Source: an uncultured Oscillospiraceae bacterium (lineage in GTDB: Bacteria > Bacillota > Clostridia > Oscillospirales > Ruminococcaceae). Taken from it: a stretch of DNA of 45,371 nt. The notes under the pieces were generated by a model. It ran no database searches. It was not told where the DNA came from and saw only the letters and a list, made by a program, of their open reading frames with translations. Below, one piece after another: positions 24,626 to 35,138 of the stretch (positions within the stretch are counted from its first letter, which is position 1; every line of letters begins with the position of its first letter). Location of the stretch: assembly GCA_934486875.1 (NCBI GenBank), contig CAKSPU010000014.1, positions 1 to 45,371 on the forward strand, read 5' to 3'. Position numbers and translations under genes: made by a program.

Positions 24626-26677
24626 ATGGGAAACGGTTTTAAAAATACATTCGGAAAATTAACATCAGTCCTTTTGCTTTCCGCACTTCTTGCAGCCTGC
24701 GGTGGCAGGGAAGAGGAGCTGCCCGATATTTCCGAAACATCGGGACAATCCGTGACCGCCGCAGCTTCGGAGAGCACCGATGCTCCCGAAACCCCGGACT
24801 TTTTCAGTGATGACTACGACCCCTTTGCCGATGATTACGACCCATACGGAAACGGCGGTGCGGCAACTGTAACGTCGGTATCTGCGGGGACTGCCGCAGA
24901 CTATGCTCAGTCGGAGGACACCGAGCCCGAAAAGTCTGAAACAAAGTCCGAAAAGCCTGCTGTGACAACGGCTGTGCAGACATCTGCGGAGACAAAGCAG
25001 ACTGCTGCATCTGCCAAAACTGCCGAAACAAAAAAAGCTGCGGACAAGTCAGAAAAGGCATCATCTGATGATGCGGAGCTTATTATATCCGTCCCCAACG
25101 GCTGGAATGACGGTACGGCGGATTATTCCCAGATAGACGGAACGGTGAAAAACAAGTCAGACGCAAATATTGACGGCTGGACTGCCGTTTTATATGTGAG
25201 CAAGTCCGCAGCGGTGGAGCAGTCGTGGAACTGCGGCATTGACCTTAAGGACGGCAAGATGACCATTACCCCTGTCGAGCACAACAGAACTGTCACATCG
25301 GGCGGGGAGGGCACCTTCGGAATGATACTCAAAAACCCAGGAGACATCGACACGGGCAAGGCTGAGCTTATCTGCTCCCTCGGCGCTGTTTCCGCTTCAT
25401 CATCGGGCGGTTCATCGGGCGGCACGGCTGGTTCAGCCCCCAAAGCTCCCGTTCAGGCAAAGGATGTTCCTGCGCCTACCACCGATGACTGGCTGTCCGT
25501 TAAGGGCAATAAGATAGTTGACAAGGACGGCAGAGAGGTGTGGCTCACAGGGGTGAACTGGTTCGGCTACAACACGGGCACGAACACCTTTGACGGCTTG
25601 TGGAGCTGCGACCTGAACACATCTCTCAAATCAATTGCCGACCACGGCTTCAATCTCCTGAGAGTGCCGATTTCTGCGGAGCTTATCAACAATTGGGCTT
25701 CGGGAAATTATCCCACTGCGAATTTCAATCAGGCAACAAATTCATATCTTGTGGGAATGAACAGCCTTGAGATTTTCGATTATGCTGTGGGTCAGTGCAG
25801 GGCAAACGGCATTAAAATAATGATAGACATTCACAGCGCAAAGACCGATTCAATGGGTCATATGAAAAATATGTGGTACGAGGGAAATGTGACCGAAAAG
25901 GACTATCTTGCGGCGCTTTCGTGGCTGGCTGAACGATATAAAAGTGATGACACCATAATTGCCTATGACCTGAAAAACGAGCCCCACGGCAAGGCAAACG
26001 AATCCCCGAGAGCAAAATGGGACGGCAGCAAGGACAGCGACAACTGGAAATATGTGGCACAAAAGGCTGAAAAGGCAGTTCTTGACAAAAATCCCAACGT
26101 ACTGGTTATGGTCGAGGGCATTGAGATATATCCCAAGGACATAAAATCAAACGGCGATTTCAGCTCTGCAAATCCGGGAGATTACTACTCAACCTGGTGG
26201 GGCGGAAATCTCAGGGGCGTTAAGAATGACCCTGTTGACCTTGGAAAATATCAGAACAAGCTTGTGTACTCCCCCCACGATTACGGTCCTGCGGTCTATG
26301 AGCAGGAGTGGTTCAAGGGTGATTATACATACAAATCACTTTACAAGGACGCTTGGTACGATAACTGGCTCTACATAAGCGAAGAGGGCACAGCACCCCT
26401 GCTTATCGGTGAGTGGGGCGGCTATATGACCCAGCCCAATCTCAAATGGATGACCTATCTGAGACAGCTTATCAAGGAAAAGCGGATAAACCACACGTTC
26501 TGGTGCTTCAATGCAAATTCGGGAGACACGGGCGGACTTGTAAAGGACGATTTCACCACCTGGGACAATGAAAAATATGAATTTGTAAAGGAAGTTCTCT
26601 GGCAGGAGGACGGCAGATTCGTGGGTCTTGACCACGAGATACCTTTGGGCGAAAACGGCAAGGCACTTGGAAAATAA
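24626..26677 (+). CDS. Surface lipoprotein cellulase: CBM2-like module plus glycoside hydrolase family 5
   Basis: This 683-aa protein starts with a lipoprotein signal ([15 protein letters not shown], lipobox LAAC) and should be anchored outside the membrane. A Ser/Thr/Glu/Lys-rich low-complexity stalk (about 25-148) leads to a beta-sandwich module (about 150-255; [36 protein letters not shown]) resembling CBM2-type cellulose binders. A short Gly/Ser linker follows, then a GH5 barrel (about 289-650). [10 protein letters not shown] and the overall pattern suit subfamily GH5_1-like endoglucanases. Acid/base is Glu452 in LKNEPHG; nucleophile is Glu596 in LIGEWGG. The ATG at 24626 follows AGGGGGAC; an earlier ATG at 24593 lacks a site. 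It is the first gene of an operon with two RNA methyltransferases. Confidence 0.9.
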   Translation: MGNGFKNTFGKLTSVLLLSALLAACGGREEELPDISETSGQSVTAAASESTDAPETPDFFSDDYDPFADDYDPYGNGGAATVTSVSAGTAADYAQSEDTEPEKSETKSEKPAVTTAVQTSAETKQTAASAKTAETKKAADKSEKASSDDAELIISVPNGWNDGTADYSQIDGTVKNKSDANIDGWTAVLYVSKSAAVEQSWNCGIDLKDGKMTITPVEHNRTVTSGGEGTFGMILKNPGDIDTGKAELICSLGAVSASSSGGSSGGTAGSAPKAPVQAKDVPAPTTDDWLSVKGNKIVDKDGREVWLTGVNWFGYNTGTNTFDGLWSCDLNTSLKSIADHGFNLLRVPISAELINNWASGNYPTANFNQATNSYLVGMNSLEIFDYAVGQCRANGIKIMIDIHSAKTDSMGHMKNMWYEGNVTEKDYLAALSWLAERYKSDDTIIAYDLKNEPHGKANESPRAKWDGSKDSDNWKYVAQKAEKAVLDKNPNVLVMVEGIEIYPKDIKSNGDFSSANPGDYYSTWWGGNLRGVKNDPVDLGKYQNKLVYSPHDYGPAVYEQEWFKGDYTYKSLYKDAWYDNWLYISEEGTAPLLIGEWGGYMTQPNLKWMTYLRQLIKEKRINHTFWCFNANSGDTGGLVKDDFTTWDNEKYEFVKEVLWQEDGRFVGLDHEIPLGENGKALGK

Positions 26678-26695
26678 TTTTACGGGAGCTATTTA

Positions 26696-27436
26696 ATGGG
26701 TAAATTCGATACATTTGAAAAGCTTGGAGACGGCTGCGAGATATGCGTTACCGAGGAGCATACCTTCGGTACAGATGCATTTCTCCTTGCGGATTTTGCA
26801 CGGGCAAGGCACAAGGACGTTGTCTGCGACCTAGGCACCGGCTGCGGCATAATCGCAGTGCTGGAAAAGCTGAGATATGCCCCTAAAAAGGTTTACGGCA
26901 TCGACATTCAGGAGCAGGCAATCGGGCAGTTTGAAATAACGGTGGAGAGGTCAGGGCTTGAAGAGGTCTATCCCCTTTGTATGGATCTGAAAGCTCTTAC
27001 AAAGGAAGCACCTCTTGACAGCTGCGACCTTGTGACCTGCAATCCGCCGTACAAGGCATACAAGGCAGGGATCGAAAGTGAGCTTGATGCTCACAAGATA
27101 GCAAGGCACGAGATACTCTGCAATATAAATGATGTATGTGCGGCGGCAAAAAGGCTGCTGAAATTCGGGGGCAGACTGTGCATATGCAACCGCCCCGAGC
27201 GCCTTGCGGACGTTGTTTCGGCAATGCGTTCAAACGGTATCGAGCCCAAAACACTGCGGTTCGTGTCCAAGGACGCAGAGAGTGCTCCGTGGCTTTTCCT
27301 TATTGAAGGACGGAAGGGCGGCGGCGCATTTATGAAGGTGCTGCCTCAGCTGTACATCAGCGGCAGCGGGGGAGTAAGCCCCGAGCTTGCGCAGATATAC
27401 GGTCATTATGCGGAGCAGGGATCGAAAGGAGAATAA
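26696..27436 (+). CDS. tRNA1(Val) (adenine-N6)-methyltransferase-like protein
   Basis: This 246-aa SAM-dependent methyltransferase has motif I DLGTGCGIIAVL (about 45), the acidic motif YGIDIQEQAIGQ, and the amino-methylase catalytic motif CNPPY (about 118). The set matches TrmN6/YfiC-like enzymes that methylate adenine 37 of tRNA-Val, a substrate inferred from the family. It begins 18 bases after the GH5 stop with GGGAGC as ribosome binding site and ends 3 bases before rsmI, a conserved neighbour in Bacillota. Confidence 0.85.
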   Translation: MGKFDTFEKLGDGCEICVTEEHTFGTDAFLLADFARARHKDVVCDLGTGCGIIAVLEKLRYAPKKVYGIDIQEQAIGQFEITVERSGLEEVYPLCMDLKALTKEAPLDSCDLVTCNPPYKAYKAGIESELDAHKIARHEILCNINDVCAAAKRLLKFGGRLCICNRPERLADVVSAMRSNGIEPKTLRFVSKDAESAPWLFLIEGRKGGGAFMKVLPQLYISGSGGVSPELAQIYGHYAEQGSKGE

Positions 27437-27439
27437 GCT

Positions 27440-28264
27440 GTGTCGGGAAAGCTTTATGTTGTTGGAACGCCTATCGGCAATCTTGAGGATATAACATACC
27501 GTGCGGTGAGGATATTGTCCGAGGTGGACTTTATCTGTGCGGAGGATACGAGAGTGACGGTGAAGCTGCTCAATCATTTTGAGATAAAAAAGCCGCTTCT
27601 CAGCTATCACGAGCATTCCGCCGCCCACGTTTCGGAAAATATAATCGGCAGGCTGCAAAGCGGCGAGAGCTGTGCTGTGGTCACAGATGCTGGAATGCCC
27701 TGCATATCTGACCCGGGAGAGGATCTTGTGAGAAAGTGCCGTGACCTTGATATCCCTGTGGAATCCGTTCCGGGGCCTACCGCAATGGCAACGGCGGCGG
27801 CAGTCTGCGGCATACCTGCATCACGTTTTGCATTTGAAGGCTTCCTTTCCGTCACAAAAAAGCAGAGGTTCGACCATCTCAAAGCTGTGGCGGGGGATAC
27901 TCATACGCTCATATTTTACGAGGCTCCCCACAAGCTGAGAGCCACGCTGGAGGATATGCTCAAATACTTCGGAGACAGGCGCATTTCCATATGCAGGGAG
28001 CTTACAAAGGTACACGAAGAGGTTATGCGCACCACACTTTCCGAGGCTGTCGGGTACTATGAGGAAAATTCCCCCAGGGGCGAGTATGTCCTTGTTGTGG
28101 AGGGTGCTTCGGTTAATGAAAATGACAGGGAATATACCCTTGATGACGCTGTGAAGCTTGCAGGGGAGCTGTGCGAAAAGGGCATCAAGCTGACCGATGC
28201 CTGCAAGGAGGCAGCAGCTGTTACGGGAATAAGAAAAAATGATATATATTCCGCTATGATGTAA
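27440..28264 (+). CDS. rsmI: 16S rRNA (cytidine-1402-2'-O)-methyltransferase
   Basis: This 274-aa enzyme methylates the ribose of C1402 in 16S rRNA. It has the tetrapyrrole-methylase-type fold with LYVVGTPIGNLEDITYRAVRIL at the start, AEDTR, the glycine-rich VTDAGMPCISDPGEDLV and VPGPTA. It starts with GTG behind AAAGGAG and lies 3 bases after the TrmN6-like gene. The length is normal. No terminator was recognised in the 100 bases after it. Confidence 0.94.
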   Translation: MSGKLYVVGTPIGNLEDITYRAVRILSEVDFICAEDTRVTVKLLNHFEIKKPLLSYHEHSAAHVSENIIGRLQSGESCAVVTDAGMPCISDPGEDLVRKCRDLDIPVESVPGPTAMATAAAVCGIPASRFAFEGFLSVTKKQRFDHLKAVAGDTHTLIFYEAPHKLRATLEDMLKYFGDRRISICRELTKVHEEVMRTTLSEAVGYYEENSPRGEYVLVVEGASVNENDREYTLDDAVKLAGELCEKGIKLTDACKEAAAVTGIRKNDIYSAMM

Positions 28265-28367
28265 TTTTATTGCAAGTTAAATTCATAGAACAATACCAAT
28301 AAGCATTTTTTGTTGAATATGCTCAAAAAAATTGAAAGATTTTTTTTGCAAAATTGCATTTTTAATC

Positions 28368-28396
28368 TTGCAAAATGTAAAAAGAGATGTTATAAT
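28368..28396 (+). promoter_or_regulatory. Promoter of gdhA
   Basis: TTGCAA (28368-28373), 17 bases, consensus TATAAT (28391-28396). The word TTGCAAAAT appears at the -35 and again about 20 bases upstream (28347-28354 region), a possible regulator site. Confidence 0.75.
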
Positions 28397-28433
28397 ATAA
28401 ACAGGCTTTATGCGAAAGGGAGATTTGGCATAA

Positions 28434-29828
<1,395 letters not shown>

Positions 29829-29856
29829 TTTGTAAAAATCATATAGCTTTAAAATG

Positions 29857-29893
29857 AAAAATCCCTCTGTGAGACTTTCACAGAGGGATTTTT
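29857..29893 (+). terminator. Terminator of gdhA
   Basis: A 16-bp stem AAAATCCCTCTGTGA..TCACAGAGGGATTTT with a 5-base loop, ending in TTTTTGC. Confidence 0.92.
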
Positions 29894-29966
29894 GCATTAT
29901 TTCAGACCCGTTCTCATATGTATTAACAGGAGCTTTGTCCGCAAAAGATTAATGAAAGGATAGGTC

Positions 29967-30695
29967 TTGAATATGAGCTTTGAATTTAGAAAATACAGAA
30001 CGGCGGTGTTTTCGGCACTGGCAGTCCTTGCCTCAGCGGCGATGATACATTATGCCGCAGATAAGATCGACAGTGCGGTTTATGTAAACACGGGGGACGC
30101 TGACCCCAAGGGAAGGATAGTTGTCCTTGACTGCGGTCACGGAGGTATGGACGGCGGCTGTTCCACGGCAGAGGGCGTGTGTGAAAAGGGGATAAACCTG
30201 AGCATAATGCTCTCCGTCCGTGATATGTGCAGGCTGTACGGCTATGACACTGCCGTTACGAGAGACAGGGACATTTCCGTTCACGACAGCGGCGTTACGG
30301 GAGTCCGCAATCAGAAGGTTTCGGATATGGAAAACAGGCTGGAGCTTTTCAATAAATTCCCCAATTCCGTCTGCCTTTCCATTCATCAGAATACATACAC
30401 CGACCCGAAATTCAGCGGTGCGCAGATGTTTTATTCGGCGGCAAATCCCGAAAGCGAGCGCTTTGCATCTATCCTACAGAACAAATTCGTGCAGAATTTG
30501 CAGCCCGAGAATACGAGAGAGACAAAGCTTTGCGGAAAGGAGCTTTACCTCTGCTATTTCTGCGAAAATCCTGCGGTAATGGCGGAATGCGGCTTTCTGT
30601 CAAATCCCGATGAAGCCGCAAAGCTCACGGACAGCACATATCAGCAGCAGGTGGCGTTTACGCTGTTTTCGGGTCTGAATGAATTTATGAACTGA
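29967..30695 (+). CDS. cwlD: N-acetylmuramoyl-L-alanine amidase, CwlD-like
   Basis: This 242-aa amidase cleaves the bond between muramic acid and the stem peptide of peptidoglycan. An N-terminal signal anchor (about 10-30) is followed by an Amidase_3 domain with zinc ligands in LDCGHGGMDGG, Glu in CEKGINL, His in SIHQN and the catalytic Glu in VMAECGFLSNP. Size and layout match CwlD, which makes muramic delta-lactam in the spore cortex; a vegetative role is possible. TTG at 29967 lies 6 bases after AAAGGA; the ATG at 29973 is an equally possible start. Confidence 0.87.
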   Translation: MNMSFEFRKYRTAVFSALAVLASAAMIHYAADKIDSAVYVNTGDADPKGRIVVLDCGHGGMDGGCSTAEGVCEKGINLSIMLSVRDMCRLYGYDTAVTRDRDISVHDSGVTGVRNQKVSDMENRLELFNKFPNSVCLSIHQNTYTDPKFSGAQMFYSAANPESERFASILQNKFVQNLQPENTRETKLCGKELYLCYFCENPAVMAECGFLSNPDEAAKLTDSTYQQQVAFTLFSGLNEFMN

Positions 30696-30700
30696 TACTT

Positions 30701-30730
30701 AAGCATCGCAGAATGCCCTCTGCGGTGCTT
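30701..30730 (+). terminator. Terminator of the amidase gene
   Basis: A 12-bp stem AAGCATCGCAGA / TCTGCGGTGCTT (one G-U) is followed by TCTTTTTG. Confidence 0.85.
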
Positions 30731-30758
30731 TCTTTTTGTAAAAAAATCGCAATTCCTA

Positions 30759-30787
30759 TTGAAAAAAACTGCGGATTGTGATATCAT
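30759..30787 (+). promoter_or_regulatory. Promoter of the YesM/YesN-like pair
   Basis: TTGAAA (30759-30764), 17 bases, TATCAT (30782-30787), 36 bases before the GTG start. Confidence 0.7.
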
Positions 30788-30823
30788 TAAAGTGTATAAG
30801 TTTACACGAAGGGCGGTCAAAAA

Positions 30824-32641
30824 GTGAAGCATATCAGTCTGAAAAACAGTTCGATCAGAAATCAGATGCTTGTGATGTTCCTCACGGTAATACTGCCCCT
30901 TTTTGCAGCCAGCATAATGCTCCTTGTAAACCTCCGCTCCACCGTAACCGACAAGATAATCAGCACCGCAAATGTCAAGGCGGACACCATAAAAACAAGG
31001 ATAACCGATACTGTGGACGCTTCGGAAGCGGCAATGGGTATGTTCACCACCGATGAAAATGTTATCGCTTTCCTCACAAATGAATACGAATACAATAAGG
31101 AATACTACAAATATTACAGCCGTGGTCCCCATAAAAGATACCTTGAAGCATATCCTCAGATAGAGAGCATAAAGGTATATACCGAGCGTGAGGATTTTAT
31201 CTGCAATCTTGACTATATCTATGCCGATGATGATATCCGTTCCCAGAGCTGGTACGGCAGCTCAAAGGAGAACAGCGATGATTTCTTCTGGAACGTTATT
31301 GTTGACCGCTCCAACGGAAAATGGCACCTTGCCTGCATCAAAGCCGTAAAGGATAATGATAAGGTCATCGGTGTTGCGGCGGCGCTTATTTCCGATAACT
31401 GGATAAGCAGGAGCGTTCCATCCGAGGACAGCAGCAGTATTCTCTGCGTCGGCAGCGGCACAGTCTTTTTCAGCAGCTATGATGCTGTCAGGGCAGGGGG
31501 ACAAATTGAATTTGATGCCACCGTTTCTATGAACGGAAAAAATGTCCTTGAAGAGGGGCTTGAAGGCTTTAACGGTTACACGATAACCGATAATTTCAAC
31601 TACGGCGAGGATTTTCAGATAGTTTTCCTCATTCCCTCAGGGGTCACAGATATGGAAATAAACAAGCTGTCCATAATCTACGGCGGATATTTCAGCCTGT
31701 TCTTTATTCTGTCCCTGCTCATAATCGTCCTGTTCACAAGCGTTTTCTCACGGCGTATCACGCTGCTCAGCGAGAAAATGCACGCTGTTGCGGGGGGCAA
31801 TTTCAATGTTGAGATCACCGACACGGGAAATGATGAAATAGCCCAGCTTTACACCGATCTTGAACAGATGATACACAGTATGCAGAAAATGCTCGACGAC
31901 GTTTATCAGGCAAAGCTCCAGAACGAGGAGTTCAAATTCGTTCAGATGGAAGCGGAGTTCAAGGCGCTTGCAAGTCAGATAAATCCCCATTTCCTTTACA
32001 ACACACTCGAAACGATACGAATGAAGGCGTTCTGCAACAATGACAAGGAAACTGCCGACCTTGTAAAGAAGCTGGGAAAATTTATGCGGCGGTGCCTTGA
32101 AATAAAGAACGGCGAGGTCACTCTCCGCTCAGAGCTTGAATTTACAAACGGCTACCTTGAGCTACAGTCCGCACGATTCGGTGACAGAGTTTCCTACAGC
32201 ATTTATTCAGAGGTGTCAAAGGATTATATGATACTTCCGCTGGTCATTCAGCCTGTGGTGGAAAACGCCTTTGTCCACGGCATCGAAAGCTGCAAGGACA
32301 ACGGACATATCGACATAAGGGTGTATTACAGCGGCGATAATGTTGTCATTGATGTAAAGGACAACGGCGTTGGTATGAATGACGAAAAGCTTCACGAGCT
32401 TGAAGAAAAGCTTCGTCGGAATGATACCTCATCGGGAAAGAGCATCGGTCTGACAAACGTTAACAAGCGAATAAAAATGTATCACGGTGACCGCTACGGT
32501 CTTACAATACAGACAAAGGAGGGCAGCGGCACGCTTATCCGCATAACCCTTCCCCGCAACCCTGTTCTGAGAGGTCAGAACGCAAATTCGGAAGATTTGA
32601 AAGGTGATGAAATGAATGTTCAAGGTACTTCTGGTAGATGA
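30824..32641 (+). CDS. Sensor histidine kinase, YesM type
   Basis: This 605-aa membrane kinase has a first membrane segment (about 18-40), an extracellular dCache-like sensor (about 45-280), a second membrane segment (about 285-308), a HAMP domain (about 305-358), a coiled region, and a His_kinase domain with phospho-acceptor His389 in NPHFLYNTLE. The ATPase domain has DVKDNGVGM and GLTNVNKRI. It starts with GTG and overlaps the response regulator by 26 bases. YesM kinases usually sit beside a sugar ABC transporter whose substrate they sense; none is adjacent here. Confidence 0.92.
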   Translation: MKHISLKNSSIRNQMLVMFLTVILPLFAASIMLLVNLRSTVTDKIISTANVKADTIKTRITDTVDASEAAMGMFTTDENVIAFLTNEYEYNKEYYKYYSRGPHKRYLEAYPQIESIKVYTEREDFICNLDYIYADDDIRSQSWYGSSKENSDDFFWNVIVDRSNGKWHLACIKAVKDNDKVIGVAAALISDNWISRSVPSEDSSSILCVGSGTVFFSSYDAVRAGGQIEFDATVSMNGKNVLEEGLEGFNGYTITDNFNYGEDFQIVFLIPSGVTDMEINKLSIIYGGYFSLFFILSLLIIVLFTSVFSRRITLLSEKMHAVAGGNFNVEITDTGNDEIAQLYTDLEQMIHSMQKMLDDVYQAKLQNEEFKFVQMEAEFKALASQINPHFLYNTLETIRMKAFCNNDKETADLVKKLGKFMRRCLEIKNGEVTLRSELEFTNGYLELQSARFGDRVSYSIYSEVSKDYMILPLVIQPVVENAFVHGIESCKDNGHIDIRVYYSGDNVVIDVKDNGVGMNDEKLHELEEKLRRNDTSSGKSIGLTNVNKRIKMYHGDRYGLTIQTKEGSGTLIRITLPRNPVLRGQNANSEDLKGDEMNVQGTSGR

Positions 32642-34115
32642 TGAGCCCAATGTGCGAATGGGCATAAAAATGATGATCCCCTGGGAAAGCATCGGCTGCG
32701 AGGTCATAGGCGAGGCTGAGGACGGCGATGACGGACTTTCAAAGATAATGATAATGCGCCCCGATATCGTTATTGCGGACATAAAAATGCCCGGAAAAAC
32801 GGGCATCGAAATGACGGAAGCCGCAAAGGCTCTTGGCTTTAAGGGCAAGGTCATAATCCTTTCGGGCTACTCTGATTTCAGCTATGCAAAGACAGCCATT
32901 GCCCTGGGAGTGGAGAATTTTATCTTAAAGCCCGTTGATGAGGACGAGCTCACCGAAGCCATCAAGACCGCAGGGGACAAGATACGCAACGAGCGTGAAA
33001 AAAGCTTCAGGCAGGAAATCGGCAGCGAATATCTCAACGAGCAGAGGATCAAAGGACTTTTTGCGGGAGACGAGACCTGCATTGCGGAAGCGGCAGCAGA
33101 GGGCGGATATGTTTCCTGCTGTGCGGCGGTGGCGGGCTTTGATGAACAGTCGGGGACTGCGGACTGCACGGCGGCGGTCAGAAAATTCTTCGGCAATATG
33201 AAAAATGTGGACATAGTTTCACTTGATATCGGCGGCGTTCTGGGACTTCTTTTCAGGAACTGGGATCATCAGGCGGTAAAGGAAGCTCTTAACGGGCTCA
33301 ATGACGCTCTTATGGGCAAGGCGTTCATTGCCTGCGGAAGCCCTGCGGACACTCCCTGGGATATAAGCAGGTCTTACGGCGAGGCTAAAAATCTCTATGC
33401 CAACAAGTTCATATTCCGACACTGCGGTGTTGTGACTCCCGATATGATGAAAAAGGAGCACACGGAAAATACCATTGATTTTGCATCTCAGATCTATGCC
33501 TACATAGAAATAAACGACACCGAAAAGCTGAGCAAAACTCTTGATATGTTTATGGAATCTATGCAGACCCTTGACAATACTCCCGAAAAGGCAAAGATAA
33601 GCTGCATCACTCTGCTGATGGATATCCGTTCGAGAATAGTGAGAAGCGCATCGGACAAAAAGCCCGAGACCCTTATAACAGACGATTTTGTTTCCCATAT
33701 CGGTGAGCTTGGCAGCCTGAGAGACATTATCGGGGAAATGAGAAAATGCCTTATCAGCGTGTCCGACGCTTGTTTCAGCAAGACAACGAAAAGCAATATG
33801 GAGCGTGTTGTCCGCTATATCCGTGCAAATTATAACAGTGAGCTCCGACTTGAAATGCTGGCGGGGATATTCGGCTACAACAGCGCATATCTCGGCAAGG
33901 TGTTTCATCAGTACACAGGTGAAAATTTCAACAATTACCTTGACGAGATACGCATTACCGAAGCAAAGCGTCTCCTTTCCGAAGAGGATTACAAGGTGTA
34001 CGAGGTGGCTGAAATGGTGGGATACACAAATATCAACTATTTTCACAATAAATTCAAAAAGTATGTTGGTGTCAGCCCTCTGAGCTACAAAAAATCCTTC
34101 GGAAAAGATGAATGA
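32616..34115 (+). CDS. Response regulator with AraC-type DNA-binding domain, YesN type
   Basis: This 499-aa regulator has an N-terminal receiver domain with acidic pocket DDEPN, phospho-acceptor Asp55 in VIADIKMPG and the Lys of ILKPVDEDEL, a middle region of about 250 residues (140-390), and a C-terminal AraC helix-turn-helix domain (about 395-495; LRLEMLAGIFGYNSAYLGKVFHQYTG and VGVSPLSYKK). It overlaps the kinase gene by 26 bases, with AAAGGTGATGAA as ribosome binding site. Its targets are unknown; with no transporter next door it probably acts on distant polysaccharide-use genes. Confidence 0.92.
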   Translation: MFKVLLVDDEPNVRMGIKMMIPWESIGCEVIGEAEDGDDGLSKIMIMRPDIVIADIKMPGKTGIEMTEAAKALGFKGKVIILSGYSDFSYAKTAIALGVENFILKPVDEDELTEAIKTAGDKIRNEREKSFRQEIGSEYLNEQRIKGLFAGDETCIAEAAAEGGYVSCCAAVAGFDEQSGTADCTAAVRKFFGNMKNVDIVSLDIGGVLGLLFRNWDHQAVKEALNGLNDALMGKAFIACGSPADTPWDISRSYGEAKNLYANKFIFRHCGVVTPDMMKKEHTENTIDFASQIYAYIEINDTEKLSKTLDMFMESMQTLDNTPEKAKISCITLLMDIRSRIVRSASDKKPETLITDDFVSHIGELGSLRDIIGEMRKCLISVSDACFSKTTKSNMERVVRYIRANYNSELRLEMLAGIFGYNSAYLGKVFHQYTGENFNNYLDEIRITEAKRLLSEEDYKVYEVAEMVGYTNINYFHNKFKKYVGVSPLSYKKSFGKDE

Positions 34116-34121
34116 TATATC

Positions 34122-34149
34122 AAAAAATATATAGTGCCATATATTTTTT
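34122..34149 (+). terminator. AT-only terminator after the response regulator
   Basis: A perfect 11-bp stem AAAAAATATAT / ATATATTTTTT with a 6-base loop lies 7 bases after the stop. The stem is all A-T, so it is weak but ends in T-runs. Confidence 0.6.
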
Positions 34150-34297
34150 ATATTTCAAAAAAAACTTGTAATATGGTATTATTAAATAGTATGCAGAAGT
34201 ATGCGGAAAATAAGATTTTGCGGCATATCCTGTCGGAAAAAACAGGCTGAATGCTCTGCGTATTTGTTCGTATTTCTACACGAAAGGACAGTGTACA

Positions 34298-35137
34298 ATG
34301 TATAAAATTGTAAGAAAAAAGGCTTTAAATCCAACTGTTACCCTTATGGATATCGAAGCTCCTGCGGTTGCAAAAAAGGCTGAACCCGGTCAGTTCATCA
34401 TTCTTAGAACTGATGCTGACGGCGAGAGGATACCTCTTACCGTTGCCGATTTTGACAGAGAAAAGGGTACTGTTACCATAATATTCCAGATAGTAGGCGC
34501 TACCACCGAAAAGCTCAATCATATGAACGAGGGCGATTATCTTCAGGATTTCGCAGGTCCTCTCGGCAAGGCTACCCACACTGAGGGACTCAAAAAGGTC
34601 GCTGTTGTAGGCGGCGGTGTTGGCTGCGCTATTGCATATCCCGTTGCAAAGAAGCTTCACAGCATCGGTTGTGAGGTACATTCCATCGTCGGTTTCAGAA
34701 ACAAGGATCTCGTTATCCTCGAGGACGAGTTCAGGGCTTGCTCCGACAAGCTTTGTATGATGACCGATGACGGCTCATACGGCACAAAGGGTCTCGTTAC
34801 AAACGCTCTTAAGGAGCTTATCGACAGCGGCGAAAAGTACGATGAGGTCATCGCTATCGGTCCTCTGATAATGATGAAGTTCGTTGCCGCAACCACAAAG
34901 GAATACGGCATCAAGACCGTTGTATCTATGAACCCCATTATGATCGACGGTACGGGAATGTGCGGCGGATGTCGTCTTACCGTTGGCGGCGAAACAAAGT
35001 TTGCCTGCGTTGACGGCCCCGAATTTGACGGTCATCTTGTTGACTTCGCCGAGGCTATGGAACGTTCCACTATGTACAAGCCTTTTGAAAGAAGAAAGCA
35101 CGAGGAGACCTGCAACTTATTCAAGGAGGTAAAGTGA
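34298..35137 (+). CDS. nfnA: NADH-dependent reduced ferredoxin:NADP+ oxidoreductase subunit A (sulfide dehydrogenase subunit B-like)
   Basis: This 279-aa flavoprotein has an FAD domain (about 1-95, with PGQFIILR), an NAD-binding domain (about 100-220, VAVVGGGVGCAIAYPVA) and a C-terminal [2Fe-2S] motif (DGTGMCGGCRLTVGG and FACVDGPEFDGH). With the next gene it forms the NfnAB complex, which bifurcates electrons between NADPH, ferredoxin and NAD; sulfide dehydrogenase is the older name for close relatives. ACGAAAGGACAG precedes the ATG. The following gene starts one base after its stop. Confidence 0.88.
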   Translation: MYKIVRKKALNPTVTLMDIEAPAVAKKAEPGQFIILRTDADGERIPLTVADFDREKGTVTIIFQIVGATTEKLNHMNEGDYLQDFAGPLGKATHTEGLKKVAVVGGGVGCAIAYPVAKKLHSIGCEVHSIVGFRNKDLVILEDEFRACSDKLCMMTDDGSYGTKGLVTNALKELIDSGEKYDEVIAIGPLIMMKFVAATTKEYGIKTVVSMNPIMIDGTGMCGGCRLTVGGETKFACVDGPEFDGHLVDFAEAMERSTMYKPFERRKHEETCNLFKEVK

Positions 35138-35138
35138 T

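Noticed and set aside
34229..34250. CCTGT/ACAGG hairpin upstream of nfnA
   Set aside because: Five-base stem with an A-rich loop and no T-tract; likely chance.
34150..34297. Promoter for nfnAB near TTTCAA...TATTAT
   Set aside because: A -10-like TATTAT is present but no acceptable -35 at proper spacing; too weak to list.
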